DNA of 5,722 bases from an uncultured Clostridium sp. (GTDB lineage: Bacteria > Bacillota > Clostridia > TANB77 > CAG-508), in NCBI GenBank assembly GCA_947428535.1, contig CANEMG010000073.1:1-5722 (forward strand). Direction: 5' to 3'. Below are positions 1 to 5,674 of this stretch, in pieces; within the stretch, counting starts at the first letter, position 1; every line of letters begins with the position of its first letter. The notes under the pieces were generated by a model. The model saw only the letters and a program-made list of their open reading frames with translations. It ran no database searches and was not told the origin of the DNA. The translations under genes and the position numbers were made by a program.

Positions 1-147
1 CATTCCTCCTGCTCCAATTATTCTTTTTACATTCAACTTTTTATTTATTACTAAATCTGTAATAACCTTAAAAGTTTGTATTATAAACCATAATAAAAAT
101 GGTAACCATATACATTTATTACTTACTATTTGACTTAAAATTTGCAT
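1..147 (-). CDS. DUF212 / divergent PAP2 family membrane protein (N-terminal part)
   Basis: The reading frame begins with ATG at 147-145 and stays open for 49 codons to the window edge, so the C-terminal part is missing. The peptide starts MQILSQIVSNKCIWLPFLLW, continues FIIQTFKVITDLVINKKLNV, and ends KRIIGAGGM. This matches the start of DUF212 proteins: a short N-terminus, a first membrane helix ending in a Q-x-x-K-V segment, then a K-R-x-x-G-x-GGM stretch that normally leads into the PSSHSA motif, just beyond this window. The family is related to PAP2 phosphatases, but its substrate is not established. The start lies eight bases after the xseB stop with no clear Shine-Dalgarno, so translation probably depends on coupling to xseB. 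DUF212 genes occur in the xse/dxs neighbourhood of Clostridia. Confidence 0.78.
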   Translation of the reverse strand, partial: MQILSQIVSNKCIWLPFLLWFIIQTFKVITDLVINKKLNVKRIIGAGGM

Positions 148-155
148 AACTAATA

Positions 156-392
156 CTATTCTTCTGGAATGAAGTTTTCCTCCTTAATTTCATTTTCTTG
201 ATTTATTAATATAGTAATTCTTTTTTCAGCATCTTCTAATTTTGAATCACATTTTTTAGAAAGTTCAATTCCTTCTTCAAATAATTTTACTGATTCATCT
301 AAAGATAATTGCTCCTTTTCTAGTTTATTTGTTATTTCTTCCAACTTTACAATTAACTCTTCAAAATTTAATTCTTCTTTTTTAGTAGCCAT
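156..392 (-). CDS. xseB: Exodeoxyribonuclease VII small subunit
   Basis: The small subunit of exonuclease VII; several copies bind the helical region of each XseA chain and are needed for normal activity. The 78 residues match the family in length and pattern: a helical hairpin with NFEELIVKLEEITNKLE (9-25), LDESVKLFEEGIEL (31-44), then KKCDSKLEDAEKRITIL (46-62) and an acidic tail. The ATG at 392 has AAAGGA upstream at normal spacing. It is separated from xseA by the gene at 437-958, yet stays on the same strand with a 44-base gap and no evident terminator, so co-transcription remains likely. The next gene starts eight bases after its stop. Confidence 0.95.
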   Translation of the reverse strand: MATKKEELNFEELIVKLEEITNKLEKEQLSLDESVKLFEEGIELSKKCDSKLEDAEKRITILINQENEIKEENFIPEE

Positions 393-436
393 TTTTATTT
401 CCTTTCTTTATATAAACATATGTCCCCAATTGGTCA

Positions 437-958
437 CTAGTATTCTACTGTAACACTTTTTGTAGATAAGTTAACCCTAAAATAATTTCTTACTGTTGCT
501 GTTTCTAATGATGTTACTGCTATTATATATTCTCCTTCTGTTGTTACTGAGTCACAAGAAAATGTTACTGTGCTATCTTCCCCCCAAGTTTGTTTTACAA
601 GTTCAATTGCTTCCTCTTTTTTATTTGTTGTTCCAACATCACTATCTTTTTCATAAACACCTTGACTTTGATATACTGATGTTGAGTCTGGAAGTGTCGT
701 TGTTTCTTGTGATGGTACTTGAGCTCCTTGAATATATTGTGCCGGTTCTTCTACTGGATCTTCTACTATATCATCTACTATAACCTCATTTTCTACTGTG
801 TTTTCTTCTTGCATTATTTCATCTTCTTGATTAATATTCTCATTTACAACTGGATTTTCTTCTTTTTTATTAGTTGTTTTTTCATAAGCAAATACACAAA
901 CTGCTAAAACAGCTATAACAACAATAACACCTATAATTATTTTATTTCTTTTACTCAT
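437..958 (-). CDS. Single-pass membrane protein with PepSY-like C-terminal domain, function unknown
   Basis: A 173-residue protein I cannot name. Residues 1-6 are basic (MSKRNK) and 7-24 form one hydrophobic helix, so it is probably an N-terminally anchored protein facing outward. Cys21 lies in LAVC, which lacks the small residue before Cys expected in a lipobox, so a lipoprotein is unlikely. Residues 31-72 are an acidic low-complexity linker and 73-112 a Ser/Thr/Gln-rich one. The C-terminal 60 residues (KKEEAIELVKQTWG at 113-126, then beta-type strands YIIAVTSLET and YFRVNLSTKSVTV) resemble a PepSY-like fold: a helix followed by a small sheet. It lies between xseA (62 bases upstream) and xseB (44 bases downstream), which are normally adjacent. 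The ATG at 958 is chosen because no earlier in-frame start exists; its ribosome binding site is separated by a hairpin. Confidence 0.8.
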   Translation of the reverse strand: MSKRNKIIIGVIVVIAVLAVCVFAYEKTTNKKEENPVVNENINQEDEIMQEENTVENEVIVDDIVEDPVEEPAQYIQGAQVPSQETTTLPDSTSVYQSQGVYEKDSDVGTTNKKEEAIELVKQTWGEDSTVTFSCDSVTTEGEYIIAVTSLETATVRNYFRVNLSTKSVTVEY

Positions 959-967
959 ACTTTCATT

Positions 968-995
968 TTTACTAGATTTCCTAGTAAATCTCCTT
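968..995 (-). promoter_or_regulatory. Shine-Dalgarno plus hairpin ahead of the membrane protein gene
   Basis: On the minus strand AAGGAG (995-990) is a strong ribosome binding site but lies 31 bases from the ATG at 958. Between them is a perfect 8-base-pair inverted repeat: TTTACTAG (988-981), loop GAAAT, CTAGTAAA (975-968). If the hairpin forms, the effective distance from AAGGAG to the ATG is about ten bases, a normal spacing. No U-run follows, so it is not a terminator. The folding and its effect are inferred. Confidence 0.5.
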
Positions 996-1000
996 ATATG

Positions 1001-1025
1001 TATTTAGATTTTTAGGTTATCTATA
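1001..1025. repeat. 25-base intergenic repeat, copy 1 (end of xseA)
   Basis: This matches 5013-5037 at 22 of 25 bases in the same orientation. It covers the last codon positions of xseA, including its TAG stop, and the adjoining intergenic bases. It can form a 5-base-pair stem (TAGAT with ATCTA) around a 9-base loop. The three differences from the other copy all fall in the stem arms. Function unknown. Confidence 0.55.
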
Positions 1026-2208
1026 AAACCCTAGCTTTTGCATTTCCATCTTGAAACTTTAAACCAATTTCCATGTCTTTTTTTAAATCTTTTACTTTAG
1101 AAATAATTTTTCCATCTGATTCTGTTACACAATATCCTCTTGTTAAAGTTTTAAGAGGGCTTAAAGTATCTAGTTTAGTTATTAATTTTCCTGCTTCTAA
1201 TTTACAATCTTTTAGCTTTTTTATCCCTGCATTTTCTATTATTTTTACATTTCTTTCAATTCTCATATAATAATCATTTATTTTTTGATACGGCTCTTTA
1301 TATACTCTAGAACTCAAACATTTTTCATATCTTAGTCTCATAAGTTCTGTTTTCCCTTTTAGAGCCATTTTCAATCTTCTTTTATATAAATTTATATCGT
1401 TTTGTAATTCTGAAATATCTGTAACAGCAAGTTCAGCTGCTGCTGAAGGTGTTGGTGCTCTTAAATCAGCAACAAAATCTGCTATTGTAAAATCTGTTTC
1501 ATGTCCAACTGCTGAAATTACAGGTAGTTCGGATTCATATATACTCCTTGCTACAATTTCCTCGTTAAAAGGCCATAAATCTTCTATTGAACCTCCGCCT
1601 CTTGCTACAATAATAACATCTGCCAATTTTTTATTATTCATAAGCTTTATTGCTTTTGCTATTTTCTCTCCAGCTCCAGTTCCTTGAACTGGTACTGGTA
1701 AAAGTCTTATATATACATTTGGATTTCTTCTTGTAGATACATTTATTATATCTTTTATTACTGCTCCTGTATTAGATGTCAAAACTCCTATTATTTTAGG
1801 CATAAATGGTATTTTCTTTTTATGAGATACTTCAAATAATCCCTCTTGTTCCAATTTCTTTTTTAACTCTTCATATGCAGTATATAAACTGCCCATTCCA
1901 TCTTCTTGCATTGCCTTACAATATATTTGATATACCCCATCCCTTTCAAAAACAGATACAGAGCCTAATACCATTACTTTCATTCCATCTTTAGGAACAA
2001 AATTTAAAGTAACAGTAGACGATTTAAACATAACGCATTTTATTAGAGAAGTTTCATCTTTTAAAGTAAAATACATATGTCCTGTATAATGATGCTTAAA
2101 ATTAGAAATTTCTCCTTTAACAAATACGCTATTTAAATATTTGTCATCTACTACTTTATCTTTAATATATTTATTTAACTCAGCTACTGAAATAGGGTTA
2201 ATTTTCAT
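1021..2208 (-). CDS. xseA: Exodeoxyribonuclease VII large subunit
   Basis: The large subunit carries the nuclease of exonuclease VII, which digests single-stranded DNA from both ends in repair and recombination. The 395 residues begin with an OB-fold DNA-binding domain (about 1-105), with VFVKGEISNFKHHYTGHMYF at 28-47. The catalytic domain includes IGVLTSNTGAVIKDI (140-154), LLPVPVQG (169-176), VARGGGSIEDLWPFNEE (201-217), and VISAVGHETDFTIADF (230-245) running on into DLRAPTPSAAAE (248-259). A helical coiled region (about 263-345) is where small subunits dock in the family. The C-terminal LSPLKTLTRGY (349-359) is also conserved. Nothing essential appears missing. The start overlaps nusB by 11 bases and uses GGAGAA inside nusB. 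Unusually, xseB does not follow directly; an unrelated membrane protein gene intervenes. Confidence 0.96.
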   Translation of the reverse strand: MKINPISVAELNKYIKDKVVDDKYLNSVFVKGEISNFKHHYTGHMYFTLKDETSLIKCVMFKSSTVTLNFVPKDGMKVMVLGSVSVFERDGVYQIYCKAMQEDGMGSLYTAYEELKKKLEQEGLFEVSHKKKIPFMPKIIGVLTSNTGAVIKDIINVSTRRNPNVYIRLLPVPVQGTGAGEKIAKAIKLMNNKKLADVIIVARGGGSIEDLWPFNEEIVARSIYESELPVISAVGHETDFTIADFVADLRAPTPSAAAELAVTDISELQNDINLYKRRLKMALKGKTELMRLRYEKCLSSRVYKEPYQKINDYYMRIERNVKIIENAGIKKLKDCKLEAGKLITKLDTLSPLKTLTRGYCVTESDGKIISKVKDLKKDMEIGLKFQDGNAKARVL

Positions 2209-2626
2209 TCATTTCTCCATTTAAATTTTTTTCTTTAACTACACTTGCAAGAATTCCATTTATAAAAACTGGTGCAGATTCATCTGCATATTTTTTAGCT
2301 AATTCTACAACTTCATTAATAGCAACTTTATAAGGTAAATTTTTATATACCATTTCATATATTGCCAATTTTATTAAACTTAAATTGATTTTAGAAATTC
2401 TATTTAAACTCCAATTCTCTTTTAGATTTGACTCTATTAGATGATTTATTTCTTCTGCATTTATATTAATTCCTTTTTTTATATCTTTTAAATACTCTAT
2501 AACTTTTTTGTCTGTTATTTCATTATTTTCTATGAATATTTCGAGTTGGTCATCTTCACTAATTTTCTGTATTTCAATTTCATAAACAAGCTTAAATGCC
2601 AATTCTCTCATTGCAGATCTTTGCAT
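2198..2626 (-). CDS. nusB: Transcription antitermination factor NusB
   Basis: NusB binds boxA RNA with NusE (ribosomal protein S10) and helps RNA polymerase read through rRNA operons. The 142-residue all-helical protein has the family pattern: RELAFKLVYEIE at 7-18, WSLNRISKINLSLIKLAIYE at 72-91, AINEVVELAKKY at 102-113 and FINGIL at 121-126. The ATG at 2626 is preferred over the second Met (residue 6) because AGGAGG sits five bases before it. The gap to the DUF2273 stop is 9 bases. The 3' end overlaps xseA by 11 bases: the xseA start codon lies within the nusB codons for Asn-Glu. nusB-xseA adjacency is common in Clostridia. Confidence 0.96.
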   Translation of the reverse strand: MQRSAMRELAFKLVYEIEIQKISEDDQLEIFIENNEITDKKVIEYLKDIKKGININAEEINHLIESNLKENWSLNRISKINLSLIKLAIYEMVYKNLPYKVAINEVVELAKKYADESAPVFINGILASVVKEKNLNGEMNEN

Positions 2627-2635
2627 TGTTTCCTC

Positions 2636-2857
2636 CTAAAATCTATCTATAAATTCTTTCAATTTTTCTTTTACACTATCTTTATTCTTTTGAACGTAAT
2701 TTCCTACAAATATACCTACTAAAACTATAACTATACATACTAGTAATTTATATAATTGTGAAAAGCATAATATTAAAGCAACTATTCCTCCTATTGTAGC
2801 TCCACCATATTTAGCAACAAATTCATTTAAATCTTTTTTATCATTACTATTTTTCAT
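2636..2857 (-). CDS. DUF2273 family small integral membrane protein
   Basis: A 73-residue protein with a charged N-terminus (MKNSNDKKD), two hydrophobic segments (about 17-33 and 37-54) and a basic C-terminus (YVQKNKDSVKEKLKEFIDRF). The glycine-rich GGATIGG start of the first helix and the GIFVGNY end of the second match DUF2273 proteins, which usually sit beside asp23 and amaP; their role is unknown but is presumed to support the Asp23-AmaP membrane assembly. The start follows the amaP stop by only 3 bases, and its ribosome binding site AAGGAG lies inside the last amaP codons. Its own TAG stop overlaps the AGGAGG of nusB. This suggests strong translational coupling along the block. Confidence 0.8.
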   Translation of the reverse strand: MKNSNDKKDLNEFVAKYGGATIGGIVALILCFSQLYKLLVCIVIVLVGIFVGNYVQKNKDSVKEKLKEFIDRF

Positions 2858-2860
2858 AAA

Positions 2861-3481
2861 TTACTCATCTCCTTTTTCTTCTTTTTCAAAATTTTCATTT
2901 TTTTCTTCTTCTATCTTTTCTTCATTAGGAGCTGGTAATCCCTTTACTTTTTTTGAAGTAATATTTTTTATTCTTATATTTACTTCTTTCACCTCTAAGT
3001 CTGCTGTTTTCTTCATTGTTTCTTTTATTTTTGTTTGTAACTCATTTGAAATATCTTTTAGCATAACATCTTTACTTACTATGGCTGTTACAAATATAAT
3101 TAAATTTTTATTTTTATCTAATATTGTTCTACTTGAAACTGTTTCTGCTCCTGGTATTTCTTTTATCACACTAGCTATTAAACTTTCTAAACTCTCTTTT
3201 GAAATAACTAATTTTCCACTATTATTTTCAAGAACAATTCCATCTTTTCCATTATCTTCTGCTTTGCTAGTAAAAAATAAACCTTTAATAGCTAAAAGCA
3301 TTAGTACTGCTATAACAGCTATTGTAACTTGAAGTGCTGTTTCTCCTGATGGAATTTTATTAATTTCATCTACTATCATATCTATTGAGATAATACCTGT
3401 AATTAATAAAATCATTGATATTGCTATTATAAATATTATTATTGAAAATATTTTTAGTGCTAATTTATCTAAAAATTTCAT
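2861..3481 (-). CDS. amaP: AmaP-like membrane anchor of Asp23 (alkaline shock response membrane anchor protein)
   Basis: A 206-residue membrane protein. Two hydrophobic segments lie at about 10-32 and 49-68, joined by a short loop with SIDMIVDEINKIPSGE. The soluble part from about 81 to 174 is a diverged Asp23-like domain: VLENNSGKLVISKESLESLI, then IKEIPGA, and a final strand VKEVNIRIKNI. The tail 187-206 is rich in Glu and Lys. This two-helix plus Asp23-like layout is that of AmaP, which recruits Asp23 to the membrane. The neighbours agree: asp23 is 14 bases upstream and a DUF2273 gene 3 bases downstream, the usual trio. AGAGGAA precedes the ATG at 3481. The symbol is assigned by architecture and context, not close sequence identity. 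Confidence 0.82.
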   Translation of the reverse strand: MKFLDKLALKIFSIIIFIIAISMILLITGIISIDMIVDEINKIPSGETALQVTIAVIAVLMLLAIKGLFFTSKAEDNGKDGIVLENNSGKLVISKESLESLIASVIKEIPGAETVSSRTILDKNKNLIIFVTAIVSKDVMLKDISNELQTKIKETMKKTADLEVKEVNIRIKNITSKKVKGLPAPNEEKIEEEKNENFEKEEKGDE

Positions 3482-3495
3482 ATTTATTCCTCTCT

Positions 3496-3915
3496 TTATT
3501 CTTCACTTACTTCTTCATTTTCTTCGTTTTTTTCTGTTACTGCATGAACTCCTTGTACATGTACATTAACTTCTAAAACTTTTAATCCTGTCATATTTTC
3601 AACTGATTTTTTTACTCTTGATTGAATTTCAAAAGCAACTTCTGGAATTCTTGCTCCATATTCTACAATTATATTTACATCTATTTTAGCATCTTTTTCT
3701 CCAACATCAACTTTTATACCTTTTGCTAGATTTCTCTTTCCACTTAGAGCTTCTGTAATTCCAGCAAATCCTCCTGCCATCCCATAAACTCCTGATACTT
3801 CTGAAACTGCTATTCCTGCATATGTTGCAACAGCTTCATTAGCTATTTTTACAGTATCATTTCCCTCTACAGAAATTTCTTCTGTAACTTCTATTTCTTG
3901 TTTATTTTCTTCCAT
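3496..3915 (-). CDS. Asp23/Gls24 family envelope stress protein
   Basis: A 139-residue Asp23-family (DUF322) protein. These are abundant soluble proteins that in Staphylococcus gather at the membrane through the anchor AmaP and are linked to alkaline and cell-envelope stress. The domain spans about 20-124: VKIANEAVATYAGIAVSEV (22-40), SGVYGM (41-46), a GGFAGITEALSG loop (48-59), IKVDVGEKDAKIDVNIIVEYG (67-87) and MTGLKVLEVNVHVQGV (108-123). Both ends are highly acidic: MEENKQEIEVTEE at the start and EKNEENEEVSEE at the end. There is no signal peptide or membrane segment. The ATG at 3915 has a perfect AGGAGG nine bases upstream. An AmaP-like gene follows after 14 bases, so this is probably the soluble partner of that anchor. 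Position before nusB is common in Clostridia. Confidence 0.93.
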   Translation of the reverse strand: MEENKQEIEVTEEISVEGNDTVKIANEAVATYAGIAVSEVSGVYGMAGGFAGITEALSGKRNLAKGIKVDVGEKDAKIDVNIIVEYGARIPEVAFEIQSRVKKSVENMTGLKVLEVNVHVQGVHAVTEKNEENEEVSEE

Positions 3916-3953
3916 AAAATTTATCCTCCTTAATCTACCATTTTAATACAATT

Positions 3954-3982
3954 AGTATATCAATATAATCACTTTTTTACAA
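3954..3982 (-). promoter_or_regulatory. Sigma-A-type promoter for the asp23-to-xseB operon
   Basis: Read on the minus strand, TTGTAA (3982-3977) is followed by exactly 17 bases and then TATACT (3959-3954). TATACT is one base off the TATAAT consensus. The preceding TGA adds an extended -10 (TGn) element. Transcription would start near 3947, giving a leader of about 30 bases before the ATG at 3915, with AGGAGG at 3930-3925. It lies in the longest intergenic gap of the window, immediately before the tightly packed block. This is a sequence match only, but position, spacing and leader length all agree. Confidence 0.7.
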
Positions 3983-4024
3983 GCATTTTATCAATAAAAC
4001 CTTTACAAAATTATAATTTACAGT

Positions 4025-4990
4025 TTATTCAAATTTATCTCCTACTAAAACCTTATTTCCTCTTAAAAAGTCCTTTACATTCATTCTTTTAGCATTTTCA
4101 CCTTGAATTTCAAGAACTGAAATTATTCCATCTTTTGCTTTTATAAATAATCCTATTTTTTCATTTGCTAAAAGTACAGTTCCATTTTCTTTTTGAAAAT
4201 CATTTAAATCGTATTTTTCTTTTATCTCGCTTTCTTCTAATACCCTAACACTCCAAAATTTTATTTTCTTTTCATTTAAAAAGGTATATGTTCCCATAAT
4301 AGGATTCAATCCTCTTACTAAATTTTTTATTTCAATACTTGTTTTTAAATTCCAATCTATTTTTGACATTTCCTTATTTAGCATTGGTGCTAATGTATAC
4401 TCTTCTGGCTGTTTTATTCTATTAGCTTTGTTTTCTTCAATTTGTTTTATTGATTTTAATAGTAATCTAGCTCCTATTCCAGATAATCTATCCCATAAAT
4501 CTCCTGTTGTTTCATCTTCTTCTATTTCTACTTCTTCTTGCAAAATAATATCACCTGCATCCATCTGTTCATTTAAATACATTATTGTCACACCTGTACT
4601 TTTGTCTCCATTTAACACAGCCCATTGGATTGGAGCTGGTCCTCTATATTTTGGTAACATTGATGGATGTACATTTATACATCCTAGCTTAGGAATTTTT
4701 AAAAAAGATTTTGGCAAAATCACACCATATGAAACTACACATACTAAATCTGGTTTTAATTCTTTTATTTCATTTTTAAATTCTGTATTATTTGTTACCT
4801 TTTCAGGTTGAAAAACTTTCAAATTTTTAGAAATAGCATATTCTTTAACAGGTGATGCTACAAGTTTCATTCCTCTTCCTGATGGTCTGTCTGGAGTTGT
4901 TACTACTCCACAAATTTCATATCCAGAATCATATAAGTTTTCTAAAGATTCTTTTGCAAAATCTGGTGTTCCCATAAAAAGAATTTTCAT
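4025..4990 (-). CDS. fmt: Methionyl-tRNA formyltransferase
   Basis: Fmt transfers a formyl group from 10-formyltetrahydrofolate to Met-tRNA(fMet), making the initiator tRNA. The 321-residue length is typical. The N-terminal Rossmann-type domain opens with KILFMGTPDFA. The tRNA-contacting loop DRPSGRGMKLVASPVK is at 34-49. The catalytic Asn-His-Asp set is Asn106 and His108 in INVHPS and Asp144 in MDAGD, and the signature LPKYRGPAPIQW spans 112-123. A linker with YTLAPMLNKE (198-207) and IDW (211-213) leads to the C-terminal tRNA-binding OB-type domain, from about 215 to the end. All key residues are present. The ATG at 4990 has a modest upstream AAAGGAA site. It follows def by 54 bases and is probably co-transcribed with it. 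A 109-base gap with its own promoter separates it from the next gene. Confidence 0.97.
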   Translation of the reverse strand: MKILFMGTPDFAKESLENLYDSGYEICGVVTTPDRPSGRGMKLVASPVKEYAISKNLKVFQPEKVTNNTEFKNEIKELKPDLVCVVSYGVILPKSFLKIPKLGCINVHPSMLPKYRGPAPIQWAVLNGDKSTGVTIMYLNEQMDAGDIILQEEVEIEEDETTGDLWDRLSGIGARLLLKSIKQIEENKANRIKQPEEYTLAPMLNKEMSKIDWNLKTSIEIKNLVRGLNPIMGTYTFLNEKKIKFWSVRVLEESEIKEKYDLNDFQKENGTVLLANEKIGLFIKAKDGIISVLEIQGENAKRMNVKDFLRGNKVLVGDKFE

Positions 4991-5012
4991 TAAATATTTT
5001 CCTTTTTTTATA

Positions 5013-5037
5013 TATTTAGGTTTTTAGGTTGCCTATA
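5013..5037. repeat. 25-base intergenic repeat, copy 2 (def-fmt gap)
   Basis: This stretch matches 1001-1025 at 22 of 25 positions in the same orientation. The three differences are all transitions. It contains a perfect tandem duplication of the octamer TTTAGGTT (5015-5022 and 5023-5030). It can be drawn as a 5-base-pair stem (TAGGT with GCCTA, one T-G pair) around a 9-base loop. It lies between the def stop and the fmt start. Nothing identifies it as a known element. Confidence 0.55.
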
Positions 5038-5044
5038 CCTAATA

Positions 5045-5527
5045 CTATTTATCATTTGGCACAACTGTTTCTAAAGTACCTGGATGAACTTTCTCTGTAA
5101 AAACAATTCCATTTAAATGATCTATTTCATGACATAAAGCTTGTGCTAATAAAACTTTTGCTTTAATTTTTATTTTTTTTCCATTTATATCTAATGCTTC
5201 AACAATAACTTCTTTAGGTCTTGTAACTTTCCCATATTGGTTTGGAAAGCTCAAACAACCTTCATCTACTTCTTGAGTTCCTTTTTCCTTTATTATTACA
5301 GGATTTATTAGTGTATATTGTGTTTTATCTTCATCATATAAATCAATAACTATTATTCTTTTAAGAACTCCTACTTGAGGACCTGCTAATCCTACTCCAT
5401 CCCATTTATGCATTGTTTCCATCATATCTTGTGCAAGTTGTTTTATTTTATCATCTATAACTTCTATTTCTCTAGATTTTTTTCTTAATATTTCATCTTC
5501 TTCATATCTCAAATTTCTAATAGCCAT
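5045..5527 (-). CDS. def: Peptide deformylase
   Basis: This cytoplasmic metalloenzyme removes the formyl group from the N-terminal formyl-Met of new proteins. At 160 residues it has normal length and all three family motifs: GVGLAGPQVG at 44-53, EGCLS at 89-93 and HEIDH at 133-137. Cys91, His133 and His137 are the expected metal ligands, Glu134 the catalytic acid and Gln51 the oxyanion-stabilising residue. Motif 1 has Gly where most relatives have Ala (GLAGPQ against GLAAPQ), a mild change. The short C-terminus after the third motif resembles the type 1 class. The start is supported by AGAGGGG about seven bases before the ATG at 5527. fmt, which adds the same formyl group, follows after 54 bases, so the two halves of the formylation cycle are probably co-transcribed. 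Confidence 0.97.
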   Translation of the reverse strand: MAIRNLRYEEDEILRKKSREIEVIDDKIKQLAQDMMETMHKWDGVGLAGPQVGVLKRIIVIDLYDEDKTQYTLINPVIIKEKGTQEVDEGCLSFPNQYGKVTRPKEVIVEALDINGKKIKIKAKVLLAQALCHEIDHLNGIVFTEKVHPGTLETVVPNDK

Positions 5528-5531
5528 CTTT

Positions 5532-5651
5532 TTACCCCTCTAACTTTATAATTTTTTCTATTATATCATCTATATTTCTTCCACTTAATTTAATAATATC
5601 TGGAAGATAATAAAAATTAACTGTTGCATTTAATAATTCTTCATCAGTATT
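5532..5651 (-). pseudogene. Startless 39-codon open frame between priA and def (possible gene remnant)
   Basis: Reading minus from 5651, just after an in-frame TAA at 5654-5652, there are 39 sense codons and then TAA at 5534-5532. The peptide looks protein-like: TDEELLNATVNFYYLPDI, then IKLSGRNIDDIIEKIIKLEG. The end is probably an amphipathic helix. The frame contains no ATG, GTG, TTG or CTG codon, so it cannot start normally. A single-base deletion in the A-run near 5653-5650 would join it to an upstream frame reading VNIKENKFL, but that frame also lacks a standard start. I do not recognise the family. The last codons (GAG GGG) form the def ribosome binding site, so if the frame is translated it would be coupled to def. 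It could be a decayed gene, a sequencing or assembly error, or chance in AT-rich DNA. Confidence 0.35.
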
Positions 5652-5674
5652 TTAAAAATTTATTTTCTTTAATA

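Noticed and set aside
894..899. Lipobox in the membrane protein (LAVC)
   Set aside because: The residue before Cys is Val instead of Gly, Ala or Ser, and the helix continues past the Cys, so a membrane anchor fits better.
496..907. Two plus-strand open frames opposite the membrane protein gene
   Set aside because: They are Leu/Phe/Tyr-rich antisense translations of acidic and hydrophobic codons, with no ribosome binding site or family resemblance.
1073..1994. Two plus-strand open frames within xseA
   Set aside because: They lie antisense to conserved xseA coding sequence and have no initiation signals.
3081..3332. Plus-strand open frame within amaP
   Set aside because: Antisense shadow of a gene supported by membrane segments and context.
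4008..4019. Perfect 12-base palindrome AAATTATAATTT after fmt as a terminator
   Set aside because: The stem is entirely A/T, has no loop and no U-run follows it; such palindromes are expected by chance in this base composition.
4428..4811. Plus-strand 127-codon open frame within fmt
   Set aside because: It is antisense to the catalytic region of fmt, where codon constraint keeps the opposite frame open.
5375..5395. Peptide deformylase motif 1 with Gly replacing Ala as evidence of an inactive enzyme
   Set aside because: Gln51, the metal ligands and the catalytic Glu are all present, so activity is expected.
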